A DNA stretch of 64,000 bases, taken from assembly GCF_007828035.1 (NCBI RefSeq), contig NZ_VITV01000008.1, positions 248,001 through 312,000 of the forward strand, in the 5' to 3' direction. Each line of letters begins with the position of its first letter. Within the stretch, counting starts at the first letter, position 1. The notes beneath the pieces are model-generated. The model searched no databases. It was not told where the DNA came from and saw only the letters and a program-made list of their open reading frames with translations. This DNA comes from Nitrospirillum amazonense. Its GTDB lineage: Bacteria > Pseudomonadota > Alphaproteobacteria > Azospirillales > Azospirillaceae. Of this stretch, positions 8,528 to 16,904 are shown one piece after another. A program made the translations under genes and the position numbers.

Positions 8528-9799
8528 TCAGCGATCCCGCCAGGCCCGCAGGCCGGCGTGCAGCCGGCTCAATCCCCGGTCCAATGTCTCGGCATCACCG
8601 GCGTAGCCCAGACGGACATGGCCGGCCAGGCCGAAATACTCGCCGGGCGCCACCAGCAGATCGACCTGATTCCACAGGTGACGGGTCAGCGCCAGTGTGT
8701 CCGCCACCCCGACGATGCGCGGGAAATAAAGGCAACCGGCCGCCGGCACCGCGCCCTCGATCAAGCCCTCGTCCCGCATGGCGGCGGCGTGGCGGTGCAG
8801 CACCGGCGTGGTGGCGGTCATGACCGCCTGCCAGTGCCGGTCGAAGGTGTCGGCATTCTCCATCACATGGGCAGCCACGGCGTGCGACAGCTTGGACAGG
8901 CCGACATCCCCCTCCGGCTGGCCGGCACGGATGCGGCCCAGCACCTCGGGTGCCGCCACCATCCAGCCGCACTTGAGCGCGAACAGGCCGAACACCTTGG
9001 TCAGGCTGGCCAAGCTGATGATGTTGGGCGCCAGCCTGGCCGCCAGCCCGGCCGAGGGGCGCCGGGCGAAATCGCCGTAGACCTCATCCACCACCAGCAG
9101 CGCGCCGACGGTGGCCGCCGCCTGCGCCACGGCCTTCAGGGTGGCGTGGTCCAGGAACACGCCGGTGGGGTTGTGCGGGTTGGTCAGGATGACCAGGCGG
9201 GTATCGGGCGTCAGCCTGGCCGCCACCTGGGCCGGGTCGATGCCGAAATGCGGCGCCGGCCGGTCCAGCTCATCCACTGCGGCGCCCGCCTCCAAGGCCA
9301 GGTTGGTGAGAAGCTTGAACCCCGGGTTTTCGATCAGCACCCGTTCGCCCGGCTTCACCAGGGCGCGCAGGATCAGTTGCAGGGCGCCGGTGACGCCGGT
9401 GACGGTCTGCAACCGCTCCGGCGTCTCGTCATAGCGCGCGCACAGCGCGTCGACCAGGAAGCGGTTGCCGTTGGCGAAGACACTGACGTAGCGGTTGCTG
9501 AGCCGTGGCGCGCCGTCGTCATCCACGGTGACCAGCGACTTGGCCACCAGTCCCGCCAGCAGATCCGAAGGTTCGCTGATGGTGCTGTCGTACAGGGCGA
9601 TGGCGTTGGGCCGGCCGGCGAGCGCGCGTATGGACCCCCGCACCCAGTCGGAATATTGGGTGGCCGCGAAGAAGTCGCCGCCGGACGAGGTCCCGGACGG
9701 GACGTTGGACGCGGGACCGACGGATTTACCGGCAGATTTCAAGGCGTACTTCCTATTCGGACGAGGCGTTCGGGCGCGAAGGGCCACCGAAGCCGGCAA
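8528..9799 (-). CDS. Class I/II PLP-dependent aminotransferase
   Basis: 423 residues of the fold-type I aminotransferase family. Visible landmarks are the N-P motif in TNPHNPTGVFLD, VVDEVYGDF (cofactor Asp and Tyr) and the PLP lysine in SLTKVFGLFALKCGWM. The first 35 or so residues are Arg/Lys/Ser-rich and poorly conserved, so the true start could be further in; no strong Shine-Dalgarno precedes ATG 9799. It is followed after 28 bases by the S10 carboxypeptidase gene. The likely role is transamination of an amino acid released by the neighbouring peptidases. Substrate cannot be read from the sequence. Confidence 0.85.
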   Translation of the reverse strand: MPASVALRARTPRPNRKYALKSAGKSVGPASNVPSGTSSGGDFFAATQYSDWVRGSIRALAGRPNAIALYDSTISEPSDLLAGLVAKSLVTVDDDGAPRLSNRYVSVFANGNRFLVDALCARYDETPERLQTVTGVTGALQLILRALVKPGERVLIENPGFKLLTNLALEAGAAVDELDRPAPHFGIDPAQVAARLTPDTRLVILTNPHNPTGVFLDHATLKAVAQAAATVGALLVVDEVYGDFARRPSAGLAARLAPNIISLASLTKVFGLFALKCGWMVAAPEVLGRIRAGQPEGDVGLSKLSHAVAAHVMENADTFDRHWQAVMTATTPVLHRHAAAMRDEGLIEGAVPAAGCLYFPRIVGVADTLALTRHLWNQVDLLVAPGEYFGLAGHVRLGYAGDAETLDRGLSRLHAGLRAWRDR

Positions 9800-9829
9800 T
9801 GCCTAAATTCTATTCGACTTGGCGGGTGC

Positions 9830-9880
9830 TTTTTTGCGTATGCCCGGGTCCGGCAGGGTGGTGGCGGTCGGTTTATGCGG
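9830..9880 (-). promoter_or_regulatory. Two-part AT-rich motif upstream of aminotransferase-S10 operon
   Basis: On the + strand TTTTTTGCGTATGCC, then about 25 bases, then GGTTTATGCGG. GCG-to-GCGG spacing is 41 bases, as at 1781-1830 and within one base of 15936-15984. The right half is also one arm of an inverted pair, GGTCGGTTTATGCG and CGCATAAGCTGACC (9867-9910). Confidence 0.4.
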
Positions 9881-9925
9881 CATCCCGCCGGAGTCGCGCA
9901 TAAGCTGACCGCACCGGTTCCCGCC

Positions 9926-11668
9926 CTATCGGCAATTGGCCGGCGCGTCCAGGCGCCGGGCCCATTGATAGGCTTGCACCGTTTCGCCCCGGGGCAGGTA
10001 GGTGATGGGGAAGACCTGGCCGTCGCGGCGTATCTGCAGGGTCAGCGTGGCCTGCTGGTTTCCCTGGATCATGTCCTGCGGCACGGGCTTCACGATCTCA
10101 TCCCCCTCGCGCAGGCCGGCGTCCGCCGCGGCCGAGCCGGGGATCAGGCCGTGCACGATGCGTTTGGGCTGGATCAACACCTCAGGATCGAAGCCCAGCT
10201 GATAGCGGCGCAAGGGGGCCGTGGTGCGGGTGAAGCAGGGGCCGAAGGCATCGTCGTCCGGCAGGACCAGGGCGCCGTTCAGCATGGCGTCCAGTTCCAC
10301 CTTGCCGCGCGGGCCCAACTCCTTGGTGATGATCTCCACCCAGGCGGCGTGGTCCATGGGCCGGCCGTGGCGGCGGCGGTCCAGCATGGCCAGGATCAGA
10401 TCATCCAGGGAGCGCTTGCCGTGGCTGGCCTTGCGCACCTCGCCATCCACCAGGGCGAAGTAGAGGGCGCCCCGGTCGTAGGGCAGCACACGGATGCGGG
10501 TGTCGGCCCAGAAGCGGTCCGGGATGGCGCTGTTGGGCGTGCCGTTCAGGGCGTTGGTGTAGTAGCGGGCGGCGGTGGTGTTGAGATCCTTCAGGAACTC
10601 ATCACCCGTGATCATGCCGGCGCGCAGCGGCAGGCGGTTCTGGTAATAGACCGCGATGCCCTCGCTGAACCAGGATGAGGCTAGGCCCTGCGGCCCGTCC
10701 TTTGAAGCGTCCAGCGACCGCACGAAGGTGTGAACCATTTCGTGCGCCAGGGTGAACTTGAAGTCCTTCACGTCGGTCTTCTGGTCGAAGGTGCCGATGA
10801 AGGCGCCGTTCAGTTCCACACCGCCGCCGGCGTTCACCAGGTTGGGCCGCAGGAAAACGCCGTAGGGCGGCATGCCCACCGCCTCGAAATAGCCCAGGTA
10901 ATGATGATACAGCGATTCCGTCCACCGCATCAGTTCCGTGCCGTCGAAGGGCGGGCTGCCTTGCCAGGCGGAGAAGAAGCCTTGCTTGGGTGGAACCTCG
11001 GGATAGCGGTGGATGGCCCCACCCATGACATAGGTGGCGCCAAGGTCGTCCGCACTCAAGGGACCGCTGGAGGTCACGTCACCCGTGCCGAAGTTGGAAA
11101 CGCCGGCGGCGCCTGGGCCGGCCGCCGACAGGTCCCAACGCAGCGCCAGGCCATACTTGGCATCCGCCTCCGGCAGGATCAAAAAGGTCTCGGCCGCACC
11201 GGAAAAGCCGCCGCCGTCGGTGCGCAGTTCCAGCGGCGGGGCGGCGCCGCGCGGGTTGGCCAGGGTGGTGATCGGGGCGCGATAACGGACCGTCAGCGCG
11301 CCCTTGACCACCCGCGCCGCCGTCCAGTGGCGGTAGGCCATGGCCGGCCTGTCGGCATCGTCCTTGGCCGTCAGTGCTACGGAACCGGCGGCGTCGCTGG
11401 CCGTCAGGTTCGTCAGCGTGTCGGCGACACTCTTGACGTTATTGGCCACCAGCGGCAGGCGCAGCAGCGGCGCCCCCGCCTCCACCGCCACGTCCGGGAT
11501 CTCAACCGTGACATCGACAAAAGGCACGATTCCTTCCCCATTGGGCCCCGCCCCGTCCGCCGCCGCCGGCTTCAACGTCACGGCCAGCTGGGGCGCTGCC
11601 GCCAAGGCCGCCGGTGCGGCGGACAGCGCCAGCAGGGCCGCCAAGCCACTCGTCTTGAAATACCGCAT
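9926..11668 (-). CDS. Secreted M61-like metallopeptidase with C-terminal PDZ domain (copy 2)
   Basis: 580 residues with a cleavable signal (MRYFKTSGLAALLALSAAPAALAA). The zinc motif is LAHEMVHTFVRSLD (about residue 310), and SEGIAVYYQN supplies the downstream glutamate. A PDZ-like segment (RIVHGLIPGSAAADAGLREGDEI) is near the end. Same architecture as the protein at 4657, but the sequences have diverged clearly, so they may cleave different peptides. The TonB-dependent receptor gene lies upstream on the same strand, with a probable terminator between. Role in peptide breakdown is inferred from motif and context. Confidence 0.8.
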   Translation of the reverse strand: MRYFKTSGLAALLALSAAPAALAAAPQLAVTLKPAAADGAGPNGEGIVPFVDVTVEIPDVAVEAGAPLLRLPLVANNVKSVADTLTNLTASDAAGSVALTAKDDADRPAMAYRHWTAARVVKGALTVRYRAPITTLANPRGAAPPLELRTDGGGFSGAAETFLILPEADAKYGLALRWDLSAAGPGAAGVSNFGTGDVTSSGPLSADDLGATYVMGGAIHRYPEVPPKQGFFSAWQGSPPFDGTELMRWTESLYHHYLGYFEAVGMPPYGVFLRPNLVNAGGGVELNGAFIGTFDQKTDVKDFKFTLAHEMVHTFVRSLDASKDGPQGLASSWFSEGIAVYYQNRLPLRAGMITGDEFLKDLNTTAARYYTNALNGTPNSAIPDRFWADTRIRVLPYDRGALYFALVDGEVRKASHGKRSLDDLILAMLDRRRHGRPMDHAAWVEIITKELGPRGKVELDAMLNGALVLPDDDAFGPCFTRTTAPLRRYQLGFDPEVLIQPKRIVHGLIPGSAAADAGLREGDEIVKPVPQDMIQGNQQATLTLQIRRDGQVFPITYLPRGETVQAYQWARRLDAPANCR

Positions 11669-11701
11669 TGCCCGCGCCCCCGCCTGCTTCTACCGACCCC
11701 A

Positions 11702-11740
11702 GAAAACAGGGGGCCGACCCGGTGCTGCCGGACCGGCCCC
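11702..11740 (-). terminator. Probable terminator after TonB-dependent receptor gene
   Basis: On the minus strand, GGGGCCG and CGGCCCC pair around a loop of about 17 bases and are followed by CTGTTTTC. It lies 30 bases beyond the receptor stop at 11771. Confidence 0.6.
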
Positions 11741-11770
11741 GTCACTCACGCGTCCATCAAGGCTTGGCCA

Positions 11771-13993
11771 TCAGAAGTCTTTGCTGATGGTCATGCCGAA
11801 GGTGCGCGGCTGGATGATGGCCGCCGAGTAGATGCCCGTGCGGGTGATGGTATCCAGCGGGCCGCCGGAGACGAAGGCGATCTCGTTGCCCAGGTTCTTG
11901 GCGTAAACGGACAGGTTCCAGTCGTCGTGGGTGACGCCGGCGCGCAGGTCCACGGTGGTGTAGGACGGCATGAAGAAACGCTGGCCTGTGGACTTGGTCG
12001 GGAACACGCTGTAGCGGTCGCCGATGTAGGACACGGTGGCGCCGACGAAGCCGTTGAAGCCGTCGATGATGCGGAACTTCTGGTCCGCGGACAGGCTGCC
12101 GCTGAACTTGGCGGAGTACGGCAGGCGCTGGCCCTTCAGGCCGTACAGGCCCGAGGTCTTGATGTTTTCGGTCAGCGTCGCGTCGGTGTAGCCCAGGTTG
12201 GCCACGACGCTCAGCCCTTCCGAGGGCGTCAGGGTCAGCGTCAACTCGCCACCGCGCGACCGGGCCGTGCCGCCGTTCTGCACGTAGGAGAAGCCGGTGG
12301 GCGACGCCGCCTGCAGCTGGATGTCATCCCACTCGATGTCGAACAGGGCGGCGTCCACCGTCAGCAGGCGATCAACCACGACGCCCTTGAAGCCCACCTC
12401 GTAGTTGGTGGTGGTGTCGGAGTTGTAGGCGGCGGGCTCACCTGGGGCGGCATTGGGACCGCCCGGACGGAAGCCCGTGGACACGCGGCCATAGACCATC
12501 ATGTCCTTGTTGATGTGGTACTGCGGGCCCAGCGAATAGGTGAAGACGCTGGTGCCGGAATGGATGTCGGTGATTTCGTTGTCACCCTGCAGCACGCCGC
12601 CGACATCCTGGTAGCTTTCTTGGAACTGCCGGCTGAAGCGGCCGCCGAAGGTGAAATCCAGCTTGTCATCGAAGTGATAGGTGGCGGAACCGAAGCCGGC
12701 ATACTCCCGGTAATGCGACGGTCCGAAGACGGTGTAGAGGTCTGGGAAGCCAACGTTTTCGCCGTTGGCCTTGTTGGCGACGTAGACGTTCTGGCGGTTC
12801 AGGTTGTCCTCATTGGTGGCGAAGCCGCCGACCATCCAATCGATCATGCCGCCCGGCTGGGATTCCAGGCGGATTTCCTGGCTGAGCTTGTTCGTCTGGT
12901 AATAGTTGTAGATGCCGGTGCCCAGGCCCGGCAGGGCCGAAGACGGGAAGAAGAAGCCCAGATAGCGGCCGAAGGTGCCGGTGGTGTCCTGCGGGCCGTT
13001 GAACACCGTGTGGCTATAGGAGGTGACGGCCACCAGGTTGGCGAAGCCCAGGTCGGCCTTCAGGTTGCCGTTGTAGATGCCCATGTCGAGATAGCCGGTG
13101 TTCAGGCCGGCGATGGGCGCCTGGGTATAGTCGCCATAGGTGGGCACGCGATCCACCGAGACGTACTCGTTGGCCGAGCCGCCGGCCGTCATGTGCTGGT
13201 AGGTGGCGGATGCCTGGTAGCTGACGCTGGGCGTGATCTGCCATAGCAGGCTGGCGCGGCCGCCTTCCGTGCGGTTGACGTTGATTTCCGTCTGGCCGCT
13301 GTTGGCGTTGGTCATGTAGCCCGGGTCCATGCGGGCGAAGGCGCTGACCCGCAGGCCCAGCTTGTCCTCGACGATGGGCACGTTGATGTAGGCGCGGCCG
13401 CCGCCGCCCTCGCCGCCATGGGCGACGCTGGAACCGGACACGGCCACTTGGCCGAAGGTCTCGGTCAGGCTGGGCGCCGCCGTCACGTAGCGGATCAGGC
13501 CGCCCATGGAGCTGGCGCCATACAGGCTGCCCTGGGGCCCGCGCAGCACTTCGATTTGCTGCAGGCTGGACGGATCGATTTCCGGCACCACCGCGTCACC
13601 CAGGCCGCCGCTGGTGGCGGAGCCGATGGGAACGTCATCGATGGTCAGGCCCACGGTGGGGTTATTGCCGGCACCCGTGGTGATGCCACGGATGGCGATG
13701 GTGGTGCGGCCGTTGCCGCTGGACGTGACGTTCAGGCCCGGCACCTGGGTGTAGAAGTCACGCAGTTGGGTATTGTTGGCCTGCAGCAGCGACTGGCTGG
13801 TCACCACGGCGATGGAGGCCGGCACGTCCATCAGGCGTTCGGTCTTCTTCTGCGCCGTGACGACGATCTCTTGCAGCTCATCCAAGCTGTCGTCGGCCGC
13901 GGCACCATCGGCGAAACTCGGCAGCGACCAGAAAGAAAAAGTTGTAAGAATAGTCGTGGCGAGTAACGCCCGGATTCCACGAGTGCCCTGCAT
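11771..13993 (-). CDS. TonB-dependent outer-membrane receptor
   Basis: 740 residues. A signal peptide is followed by a TonB box-like EIVVTAQKKTERL (about residues 42-54) and a plug domain (DVPASIAVVTSQSLLQANN, VEVLRGPQGSLYGASSMGGLIRYV-type motif). The long beta-barrel ends in a C-terminal aromatic strand with terminal Phe (SKDF). It resembles the large alphaproteobacterial receptor group used for many substrates, not a clear siderophore receptor. Its setting among peptidases and amino-acid enzymes suggests uptake of a peptide or amino-acid conjugate; no ligand-specific residues are recognisable. The leader to 14400 carries the shared locus motif. Confidence 0.93.
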   Translation of the reverse strand: MQGTRGIRALLATTILTTFSFWSLPSFADGAAADDSLDELQEIVVTAQKKTERLMDVPASIAVVTSQSLLQANNTQLRDFYTQVPGLNVTSSGNGRTTIAIRGITTGAGNNPTVGLTIDDVPIGSATSGGLGDAVVPEIDPSSLQQIEVLRGPQGSLYGASSMGGLIRYVTAAPSLTETFGQVAVSGSSVAHGGEGGGGRAYINVPIVEDKLGLRVSAFARMDPGYMTNANSGQTEINVNRTEGGRASLLWQITPSVSYQASATYQHMTAGGSANEYVSVDRVPTYGDYTQAPIAGLNTGYLDMGIYNGNLKADLGFANLVAVTSYSHTVFNGPQDTTGTFGRYLGFFFPSSALPGLGTGIYNYYQTNKLSQEIRLESQPGGMIDWMVGGFATNEDNLNRQNVYVANKANGENVGFPDLYTVFGPSHYREYAGFGSATYHFDDKLDFTFGGRFSRQFQESYQDVGGVLQGDNEITDIHSGTSVFTYSLGPQYHINKDMMVYGRVSTGFRPGGPNAAPGEPAAYNSDTTTNYEVGFKGVVVDRLLTVDAALFDIEWDDIQLQAASPTGFSYVQNGGTARSRGGELTLTLTPSEGLSVVANLGYTDATLTENIKTSGLYGLKGQRLPYSAKFSGSLSADQKFRIIDGFNGFVGATVSYIGDRYSVFPTKSTGQRFFMPSYTTVDLRAGVTHDDWNLSVYAKNLGNEIAFVSGGPLDTITRTGIYSAAIIQPRTFGMTISKDF

Positions 13994-14112
13994 ATTACTA
14001 CCCCCTGTTCTTATGAGCGCCCTCTACCGCCACCAATCCTTGTGGGATTTTGTTATTCGGTGGGGTCGAAAAAGATAATTTATGATACCGCCGCGCCTGG
14101 GGTTTTCTTTCC

Positions 14113-14156
14113 AAATTGCGTATGCCGAAGCGGGTGGGCAGAAAATTTTATTCCCC
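14113..14156 (-). promoter_or_regulatory. Two-part AT-rich motif upstream of TonB-dependent receptor
   Basis: On the + strand AAATTGCGTATGCC, about 19 bases, then TTTTATTCCCC. The GCGTATGCC core is identical to that at 9836-9844. Spacing is about 34 bases rather than 40-41, so this is the weakest copy. It lies 120-163 bases before the receptor start. Confidence 0.35.
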
Positions 14157-14349
14157 AAGTGACCGCTGCAGAAATTTTCTGCCGGGACCGGTCGGCAGCG
14201 CATTCCGCGCAGGTGGGCGAAGGACCATCAGGCGGAACCGAACACCCCTCGGCTGTCATAAGACGGCATTTCCAATGCCCTTGATCCTGGATGGAGGAAT
14301 AGATTTTCCCTGAATGCGCGCGATAAGCCAGGACCTGTCGCAAGGCCGA

Positions 14350-14383
14350 AAAACAAACGCCCGCAGGCGGCACCTGCGGGCGT
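14350..14383 (-). terminator. Rho-independent terminator after S10 carboxypeptidase (copy 2)
   Basis: An 11-bp perfect stem (14357-14367 with 14373-14383, core CGCCCGCAGG) around CGGCA, followed on the minus strand by TTTGTTTTT. It lies 23 bases beyond the stop codon at 14406. Confidence 0.9.
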
Positions 14384-14405
14384 GCGATTTCCGGGATTGC
14401 CGGCG

Positions 14406-15875
14406 TCAGGGTGCTGGATGGACGAAGGCGCGGATGTCGGCACCGAACTTGCGGGCGGCCCCCTCATCCGTGTAGGCCATGTGCCCGCCCTCATAGAAGG
14501 TCAGCCGCACGCTGCCCTCGGGCCAGCCGCCCTGGCGGGCCAGCAACTCCGCCGCCCCCACCGTGGTCTGGGTGTCGTAATAGCCGTTGCCGATCAACAG
14601 CCGCATCTTGGGACTGGCCTTCATGGCCTTCAGCAGCCGGTCGCTGTAGGCCCAGTTGGCGAAAGGCGAGGCGAAGCCCCATCCCCAGTCGTCCAGCCCC
14701 TGGACCTCCGCTATCTCCACATAGGGTTCGGCGCGGTCGACCTTCAGGTCGGTGTGGAGGTAGTCCTTGAACAGGCGGGAGAATGCCGGCATGACGGCCG
14801 CGGCGAACGGATCGGGCCCGATGCCCTTGTCGGTGATGGGGGCGGCATAGCGCGCGTCGGCGCGACCCAGCAGCAAGCCCTGATCCTTCAGCAATTCGCC
14901 CCGGTACTGCTCCTTGCTGATGCGCAGGGCGTGGTCGCGGTAATAGGCGGCGGGAATGCCGGTCAGATCCTGCAGGCGCTGGGCCACGCGGTCGCGGTCC
15001 GCCGCCGGCAATTCGCCGCCCTGGTACAAGGCGGGCATGTAATCGCTCTGGGCGTAGCGCCGCGCCTCATCCACGAAAGCTTCCAGCGACAGGCCGTGGC
15101 GGTCCACCTTCTGGTGGTACCAGGCAATGGCCGCCAGGGTGGGCAGCGACACCACGTAACTCATGATGTTCTGCGGCCGTTGCACGTATTCGATGATGTT
15201 GACCGCCTGGCCCATCAGCAGCACGCCAGCCAGCGGGATGGGCTTGGGCAGCTCGGCCAGTTGGCCGGCCACCTCGGCCGCACGCATGGTGCCGTAGCTT
15301 TCACCCAGCAGGTAAACGGCGGACACGTCGCGGTGATGCTGCGCCAGCCAAGCCTGAATGAAGGCCGTGACCTCCTGCCCGTCCGCCTTCACCGAGAAAT
15401 AGCTCTTGGGATCGACGCCCTCGGCCACTCGGCTGAAACCGGTGGAGGCCGGGTCGATGAACACCAGGTCGGTGGCGTCCAGCGGCGAATAGGGGTTGTC
15501 CACCAGCGTGAAGGTGGAGGGATCAGCCTTCAGGTCATCCGGCACGGCCACGCGTTTCGGCCCCATGACACCCAGGTGCAGCCAGAGGGAGGCGGTGATG
15601 GGCCCGCCGTTGAAGACGAAGGTCACCGGCCGTTTGGCCGCGTCCTTGGCTTCCACGGTGTAGGCGAAGCTCACCAGGTGCGCGCCCGGCTTGCCCGCGG
15701 CGTCATTCACGTCCGTCCCTTCCACCGTCGCGGTGTAGGCCAGCTTATGGCCGTTCAGCGTGGTGGTGTGATGGGTCACGGCCGGCGCGTCCGCGAATGC
15801 CGACATGGATGCGGCCAGCATCAGCGCGGCCATCAGGCCCCCCACTTTACGTCCGGTGGCTTTGCCGGTCATCAT
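14406..15875 (-). CDS. Secreted S10-family serine carboxypeptidase (copy 2)
   Basis: 489 residues with a Sec signal peptide (cleavage likely after SMSAFADA). S10 landmarks are FVFNGGPITASLWLHLG, FIDPASTGFS, the nucleophile elbow YLLGESYGTMRA (about residue 190) and a final GNGYYDTQTT ... FYEGGHMAYTD region with the catalytic Asp and His. The nucleophile and oxyanion motifs match the first S10 protein, but this one is processed as a soluble periplasmic protein instead of a lipoprotein. It is transcribed alone from its own motif-bearing upstream region and ends at a clear terminator. It probably completes peptide breakdown in the envelope. Confidence 0.88.
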   Translation of the reverse strand: MMTGKATGRKVGGLMAALMLAASMSAFADAPAVTHHTTTLNGHKLAYTATVEGTDVNDAAGKPGAHLVSFAYTVEAKDAAKRPVTFVFNGGPITASLWLHLGVMGPKRVAVPDDLKADPSTFTLVDNPYSPLDATDLVFIDPASTGFSRVAEGVDPKSYFSVKADGQEVTAFIQAWLAQHHRDVSAVYLLGESYGTMRAAEVAGQLAELPKPIPLAGVLLMGQAVNIIEYVQRPQNIMSYVVSLPTLAAIAWYHQKVDRHGLSLEAFVDEARRYAQSDYMPALYQGGELPAADRDRVAQRLQDLTGIPAAYYRDHALRISKEQYRGELLKDQGLLLGRADARYAAPITDKGIGPDPFAAAVMPAFSRLFKDYLHTDLKVDRAEPYVEIAEVQGLDDWGWGFASPFANWAYSDRLLKAMKASPKMRLLIGNGYYDTQTTVGAAELLARQGGWPEGSVRLTFYEGGHMAYTDEGAARKFGADIRAFVHPAP

Positions 15876-15935
15876 CGTCCCCCTGTCGCAGGCGCCCTGT
15901 TCTCAGGGGAAATAATACCGGCCGGCGGCGGAATG

Positions 15936-15984
15936 TTTTTGCGTTATCCCGCTCGCCGGGCGGGTGACGGCAAGTTTTATGCGG
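15936..15984 (-). promoter_or_regulatory. Two-part AT-rich motif upstream of S10 carboxypeptidase (copy 2)
   Basis: On the + strand TTTTTGCGTTATCCC, about 24 bases, then AAGTTTTATGCGG. GCG-to-GCGG spacing is 40 bases, nearly the same as the copies at 1781 and 9830. It lies 61-109 bases before the start codon. The inner GCTCGCCGGGCGGG between the halves is ordinary GC-rich filler. Confidence 0.4.
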
Positions 15985-15994
15985 GGACTGGCCG

Positions 15995-16810
15995 TCAGGG
16001 GGTGGCCTTGGCCGTGGCGTGGCGCGCCTGGTAGGCTTGCATGGCTTCCTGGTACGCCGGAGATTGCTGCGCGGCCGGTAGGGTGCGGAGCTTCTTTTTC
16101 TGCTTCAGCACAAAGGTTTCCGCCGTCAGGCTGGCATGCTCCCCACAGAACTTGGCGCAGGCGCCGGTGGGATCGCTAAAGCCCACCTCATCCCCGCTAA
16201 GGGTCATGGTCAGTAGGCAGCGCTGTGTGGGCGCCGGATCCTGGAAGACGAAGCTGCCGATCTTTTTGTATTCCGCGATGCCGGTCAGGGTGCAACTCTG
16301 CCCGTTATAAAAGGACAGGCGCATGTCCAGGTAGGCGGCGCCATCCGCCACCGGCGTCACCTGCAGCACGTCCTCCGCCCCGTGGATGCTGTCGGCGGTC
16401 TTGACCGGGTGACGGTAGATGCCGGCGATGCGGGCCAGCAGCATCTTGGCGTCGGCCTTGCTGCCATCGGGGGCGTAGGCCATGGCGCGCTTGGCCGATT
16501 CCGCCTGCACCGCCTTGATCTTCATCCGGTATTCCCGTTCCAGGCAGGCGCGGGCGTCCAGCGTGGCATCGCAGCGCTGGAACATCGCCTCGTCCACCGT
16601 CCAGGCACGGCCCAGGCGGACATAGGGCACATCCTGAACACTGTCGATCAACTGGTGCAGGCCGGGATCGGCGCACAGCGCCTGGAAGGAGGCTGAGGTG
16701 GGCGCCTGGCAGTCCGCCGGCGTGAGACCGGGCACGGGCGCCTCTGCGGCCACCGCCCCGCCGCTTCCCAACACGACCGCCAGAAAGGTGATGACCGCCC
16801 GCTTGCCCAT
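15995..16810 (-). CDS. Secreted protein of unknown function, Cys-containing
   Basis: 271 residues, not recognised as a characterised family. The signal peptide is MGKRAVITFLAVVLGSGGAVAAEA. The N-terminal half (about residues 30-115) has paired Cys and the spacing of small secreted proteins with a lysozyme-inhibitor-like region (CRDATLDAR-type segment, ALCADPGLHQLI); that resemblance is loose. The C-terminal half has four further Cys in CTLTG, RCLLT and GACAKFCGEH, probably disulfide-bonded. The last 30 residues are Lys/Ala-rich. I chose ATG 16810 because it starts the signal peptide and has GGGGGC ahead; the longer frame to 16912 adds nonsense residues. No functional link to tyrS downstream of it is evident. 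Confidence 0.65.
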   Translation of the reverse strand: MGKRAVITFLAVVLGSGGAVAAEAPVPGLTPADCQAPTSASFQALCADPGLHQLIDSVQDVPYVRLGRAWTVDEAMFQRCDATLDARACLEREYRMKIKAVQAESAKRAMAYAPDGSKADAKMLLARIAGIYRHPVKTADSIHGAEDVLQVTPVADGAAYLDMRLSFYNGQSCTLTGIAEYKKIGSFVFQDPAPTQRCLLTMTLSGDEVGFSDPTGACAKFCGEHASLTAETFVLKQKKKLRTLPAAQQSPAYQEAMQAYQARHATAKATP

Positions 16811-16904
16811 GACGCCCCCAACGCCCCTGTGCTTACCCGGGTGAACTGTGCCTAAGGGCAACGGTGGGCGCAAGGGATCGCCTGGGCACTCACCGTTTTG
16901 CACC

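Larger units (their letters stand above)
13994..14405. other. Intergenic region upstream of the TonB-dependent receptor
   Basis: About 410 bases, less GC-rich than its surroundings, with no credible gene. It contains the receptor's upstream motif (14113-14156), a small inverted repeat CAGAAATTTTCTG (14169-14181) and the terminator of the S10 gene (14350-14383). Confidence 0.6.

Noticed and set aside
8378-10678. Rightward open frame of 766 codons across S10, aminotransferase and M61 genes
   Set aside because: It crosses the motif-bearing intergenic region and resembles no family; antisense artefact.
10730-13246. Rightward open frame of 838 codons opposite M61 and TonB receptor genes
   Set aside because: Low-complexity Gly/Val/His/Gln composition typical of an antisense frame; the minus strand has signal peptides and catalytic motifs.
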